A stretch of 64,000 bases of DNA from Ophioderma brevispina (taxonomy: Eukaryota; Echinodermata; Ophiuroidea; Amphilepidida; Ophiodermatidae). The stretch spans positions 1 to 64,000 of the forward strand of contig JAMKCH010049164.1 in the NCBI GenBank assembly GCA_023653785.1. Reading direction: 5' to 3'. Under the pieces are notes generated by a model that did no database searches, was not told where the DNA came from, and worked only from the letters and a program-made list of their open reading frames with translations. Below, in pieces: positions 60,762 through 64,000 of the stretch (its first letter is position 1; each line of letters starts with the position of its first letter). A program made the position numbers and the translations under genes.

Positions 60762-60828
60762 TGCGGTCTCGAACCCGGACCTCTCGCTTTCTAGGCGTGA
60801 GAAATACCACTGGGCCACAGAGGACTGT
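60762..60828 (-). mobile_element. tRNA-derived SINE head (minus strand)
   Basis: On the minus strand, TGGCCCAGTGG (A box, 60,817-60,807) and GGTTCGAGACC (B box, 60,775-60,765) fit the RNA polymerase III internal promoter. Between them CGCCTAGAAAGCG resembles an anticodon arm (AGA). The acceptor ends do not pair, so this is a tRNA-like SINE head, not a working tRNA. Confidence 0.6.
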
Positions 60829-61347
60829 GTTAATGTGGATACCAGTGAACGAGCGCTAATGTATTTCAGTCTTTATTTCAGAGTTTCAAGCGGTTGTAAA
60901 TATATTTTATATATTTTAGAATGGGAGGGCCTTATATGCATGATTCTAGCAGAATCTATGACGAAGCAAAACTCAATTCAATGCACGCGAGGATCAAGTA
61001 AATGATACAACCCGTTTAAAAACAATTACAATGTTCTATACCTATATCTCAACATCAAGAACAAGGCGGTTCTCCTACCACTAGTGTCGCCTGCTTTCGC
61101 AACACAATCCACCTTTCCTTCACTCTGTGCCCATTTAGACCTCTAATGACCTTTGACCTCAGTAGGCAATCTTTAACCTTACCATGACATGCAAGTCTTT
61201 ATGCTGCACCTATGACTAAGATATTTGCTGGCGGAAATTGGAGTTAAGGTGTACGTGTACAAGTAATTTGAAAAAGGTTAATCCTGGGGAAGTTAACTTT
61301 AATACATTCGTACATGCATGCATGGTGGAAATCCCCTCAGTGGCTTC

Positions 61348-61870
61348 AAGGGGCATTTCGTGATCCACAACCTCATCCCCCGACTTACCTATAAAAAGTT
61401 GAGATTTTTATATCATCTGAACGGGTTAACCATTAGACTTAGTAATCCAATTTTAGTACCTAACTTTACATACAAATTCGGTCGTGTATTTTCTGTCCGT
61501 ACAGGGCTGGAATTTCGGCGAGAATCGGAGAATCGATTCTCGCAAAGATTCTCGTAAATTGATTTGCGCGAATCAATGTTGATTCTCGCAAACTTTAGAA
61601 CTTAACACAGCAGTGAATTAAATGATTCCCACAAATTTTGTTTTTGAGAATCAAGACTGATTCTCGCACTCTGCGACGAAATTCTACCCCTGCCGTAAAC
61701 AGACAGAAATTACAGCACAGTGGCCTATGGGACCGTGGGAAACAAGCAATTGCTCATAACACAAAACTGCAAGATCGGGATCATCTCAATTTTTGTGAAT
61801 AAGCTTTTCTCAAGGATATCTAGTGAACCACAAATAAAACAGGAGGTCCTGGAATCACGAATGCACCTTT
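61348..61870. mobile_element. MITE family M1, full copy with nested insertion
   Basis: AAGGGGCATTTCGTGATCC at the left; GGAATCACGAATGCACCTTT at the right, reverse complements with one or two differences. Without the nested element it is about 330 bp, like 50,820-51,154. Confidence 0.8.
61502..61692. mobile_element. MITE M3 nested in M1, 5-bp target duplication CCGTA
   Basis: Ends CAGGGCTGGAATTTCGGCG and CGACGAAATTCTACCCCTG are inverted repeats. CCGTA flanks both sides (61,497-61,501 and 61,693-61,697), while two other M1 copies hold a single copy in TGTCCGTAAAC-type sequence. The interior is made of GATTCTCGCA / TGCGAGAATC repeats in both orientations. Confidence 0.85.
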
Positions 61871-62867
61871 AGCACTTTCCCTGTACTTTGGGCTACTTGG
61901 GCTACTTCTAGTCCAGATTCACTTCAGCGGTTCCATTGTTTTAGGCCAGTCAACTTGAATCATAGCAATTCTGACCGCAGACTGCCCTAGATTTTCTAGC
62001 CAGAGTGTCTCGCCTCGAGGCCGTTTATCAATGAAACTGCAACCCGATATCAGCTCATGTGCCCACACGTTTGCCGACGGGAGGTCAATAATTGCCAATC
62101 TTTATCCCTAAAGTCCCTGGTGTGTGAGGCCCATGAATGTGCCTAGCACGGGTCCAGGGAAAGGGTTAGGACCCTGTGGAGCTTGTGCCATTCTGAGTTT
62201 GTCAAACTAACAGATGTGCATTTGTGTTTGTGAATTGGGGAAAAAATTGTCATTAACTTCATTTATAAACATCTTAGGAATTATTATCTTATCATTTTAT
62301 CATTTAAAGGGACATTATCATTTTGGTTAAAGTTATTATATCATTTGTTTCTCTCCTGCCCAAATGCTTTGAACCATTTGCAGCCAAACTTGGTCCACTG
62401 ACCCAACACTCATTGGGAGATTCAGAGGTTGACCCATATGTGACCTTTGCCGCATTTTGTAAAAATTACGAAATACCACTTCTATACGATGCTATAACCG
62501 CCAAACTTTTTCAAAACAACCACTAGGCCAAGACACTTTCGGTATACCAAATTTGACCTCCCATGACCTTGTGACATTTGACCCCAATTTCTTTGCAGAT
62601 TCACAATTCTTTAGTTATGCTCAGTCATTTTGTTTCAATTTTCATATTTGTTGATCTCCTGCCAAATGCATGGGCCCATAGCAGCCGATCTCTGTCAGAA
62701 GAACCACTGGCTCAAGCTTCATTATAGGGTATACACAAATAATTAGGACCATGGGTTATCACGGTGGGGGGACAGACATGTGGTTCAAGAACAACCTTAA
62801 TTATTAGACAAGCATTTCTCTTGTAGAGTAGAATAATTTACAAGTTTCTTATATTTTTTTCCTTCAG

Positions 62868-63116
62868 GTTACCAAAGATAAGTACTGGCTGAAGCCAACG
62901 TATGACACCCTACAGAGCTCACTTGAAGCAATGGCCAATCACTGCAAGGAACACAAAGTAACGCATGTATCCATGCCTCTGATTGGCTGCGGCTTGGACA
63001 AACTGAAATGGAACACCGTTTCTGATATCATCAAACTGGTATTCAAAGAAATAGACTTGACAGTGACTGTGTATACTTTAGAGGATAAAAAAAATAAAAA
63101 AGTAAAAAAGAAATAG
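62868..63116 (+). CDS. OARD1: OARD1 exon 4: catalytic part and C-terminus
   Basis: Starts right after TTCCTTCAG, phase 0: VTKDKYWLKPTYDTLQSSLE, then HCKEHKVTHVSMPLIGCGLD, KLKWNTVSDIIKLVFKEIDL and TVTVYTLEDKK, with a Lys-rich tail and stop TAG. In human OARD1 the catalytic pair is Lys84 (ITK) and Asp125 (GCGLD). The equivalents here are Lys of VTK and Asp of IGCGLD, so the enzyme is predicted active. Human OARD1 ends at VYTL; this protein adds about ten mostly basic residues. The total product is 209 residues against 152 in human, most of the surplus being the N-terminal extension. Confidence 0.94.
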   Translation, partial: VTKDKYWLKPTYDTLQSSLEAMANHCKEHKVTHVSMPLIGCGLDKLKWNTVSDIIKLVFKEIDLTVTVYTLEDKKNKKVKKK

Positions 63117-64000
63117 TCCTGTAGCACTCTGTTTTAGGCTACTCCCAGAAACGCCTGTAAATTTTTATTATCCCACACACACTGCACTTCAGCTTTGCCT
63201 TCCTCCTGATCCTGTCATTTTTTTTTCTGCACGTTACTCCTATTCCATCCTTGCTTTCTCTCTGCATTTGGCTTCCACCTGCTCCCAGAAGAAAAATGGA
63301 GGATGTTAGTCCTGGTCACTTCACAGCCCTCGTAAGAGCCGCTGATAATTTTGAGAAAGTGAAGTTTGAAGTTTTATTTGGAATATCCCTTTGAAACATG
63401 CAAAACAGCAAAAGCACCAAATATTGAAATCATGGCCTAATATAGCACCATAATACAACAAAGCATAAGGCAGCAAATTGTGGATATTTGATATAGTGGG
63501 TTACTAATCACATAACTGCCTTGCTTTATTCGATATTATGAGGGCTATATCAGGATATTGCTGAAATTGCAATTGGTTAAGGATACATAAAGAGAATCAT
63601 GATCTCAGGTCATGATTTATTTTTTATTTGCTGCATATTTTGAAACTTGGACAGAAATTGGTACAAATAGTTAGAATCTTGTGGGGAAAACCTTTTAAGG
63701 CAGCTAAATTTGACTGTTGTTTTCCCTGACATGTGCATGTTTCTAGTTAAAGATCAATTTCCAATGCTGCCATGGAGAAAACAAAAACAGATTTACCAAA
63801 TATAAGCTTCACCAAATACATGCTTCAATCACATATTGCATTAGAATAGTGCAGCATGGCTGTTCGATAATGACAATGTATTAAATAAGTTAGAAAGATT
63901 TGATGAATTCGATGAATGGAAAAAATGGCTCCTGTGGGATTTTTGACCAATTTTCCAGATTTAAATTTTGCAATTCTTCACTGAGATGATCTTTGTCAAC
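63117..64000. other. OARD1 3' flank
   Basis: No canonical AATAAA found close to the stop. ATTAAA at about 63,880 is the only near match, so the 3' end is undefined. No further gene begins before the window ends. Confidence 0.5.

Larger units (their letters stand above)
60642..62867 (+). other. OARD1 intron 3, rich in inserted elements
   Basis: Donor GTAAGA, acceptor TTTTTTTCCTTCAG. Contains a tRNA-derived SINE (60,762-60,828), a repeat block at 61,082-61,241, the M1/M3 nested MITEs (61,348-61,870) and a doubled CTCCTGCC..AAATGC block near 62,350 and 62,650. Confidence 0.8.

Noticed and set aside
62323..62526. 67-residue open frame in OARD1 intron 3
   Set aside because: Its sequence belongs to a repeated block (a second version near 62,650), and skipping it leaves the OARD1 frame intact.
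1..64000. Prokaryotic features (operons, ribosome binding sites, origins, CRISPR, riboswitches)
   Set aside because: Spliced genes, low gene density and animal-type repeats exclude a bacterial or archaeal source.

Overview
The window is animal nuclear DNA: short exons with GT..AG introns, no bacterial-style gene packing, and a heavy load of transposon remnants. No taxon can be fixed from sequence alone. Exons closely matching vertebrate proteins in a landscape of foldback elements, MITEs, non-LTR fragments and a tRNA-derived SINE would suit a marine invertebrate, plausibly a deuterostome (inference).

Two protein-coding genes are recognisable, both on the + strand. (1) PPP1R8 (NIPP1, nuclear inhibitor of protein phosphatase 1) runs from about 14.0 to 36.35 kb. 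Visible are the N-terminal half of the FHA domain (exon A), the end of FHA plus linker (B), the PP1-docking exon with its RVSF motif (C), a short exon (D) and a terminal exon with the conserved C-terminus (E). The first one or two exons were not found. A, B and C occur twice, in order A-B-C-A'-B'-C'-D-E. The two units (about 13,709-24,300 and 24,301-32,875) differ by dense single-base indels and by large insertions private to one unit. This is either a real tandem duplication or, more likely, two haplotypes joined by assembly from poorly corrected long reads. (2) OARD1 (TARG1-like macrodomain ADP-ribosyl hydrolase) lies at 57.3-63.1 kb in four coding exons with clean splice sites, giving 209 residues. 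It has an N-terminal extension containing a c-Myc-like nuclear localisation signal.

Layout: 0-5.4 kb holds no confident gene, only a weak RPA12-like zinc-ribbon ORF. 5.47-13.5 kb is bounded by inverted repeats and carries a tyrosine-recombinase-like fragment, so it is a candidate decayed DIRS-like element. 13.7-32.9 kb is the duplicated PPP1R8 region. Unit 1 is interrupted by a ~4.9 kb insertion with ~1.6 kb inverted arms around a LINE fragment. Unit 2 is interrupted by a ~3.7 kb insertion with inverted ends. 32.9-34.4 kb is a second, shorter near-identical direct duplication. 34.4-36.35 kb holds the last PPP1R8 exons and poly(A) signal. 36.4-52 kb is intergenic, with several MITEs, another copy of the TGTCCCCGCC-ended element with a ~700 bp G-rich tract, and a dead non-LTR retrotransposon. 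52.4-63.1 kb is the OARD1 locus, with a candidate promoter, two copies of one MITE bracketing exon 1, hairpin elements and a SINE in introns, and a MITE-within-MITE with a readable target-site duplication.

Both products are nuclear regulators of post-translational modification (PP1 dephosphorylation; ADP-ribose removal from glutamate). They are adjacent here, but nothing in the sequence shows a functional link.
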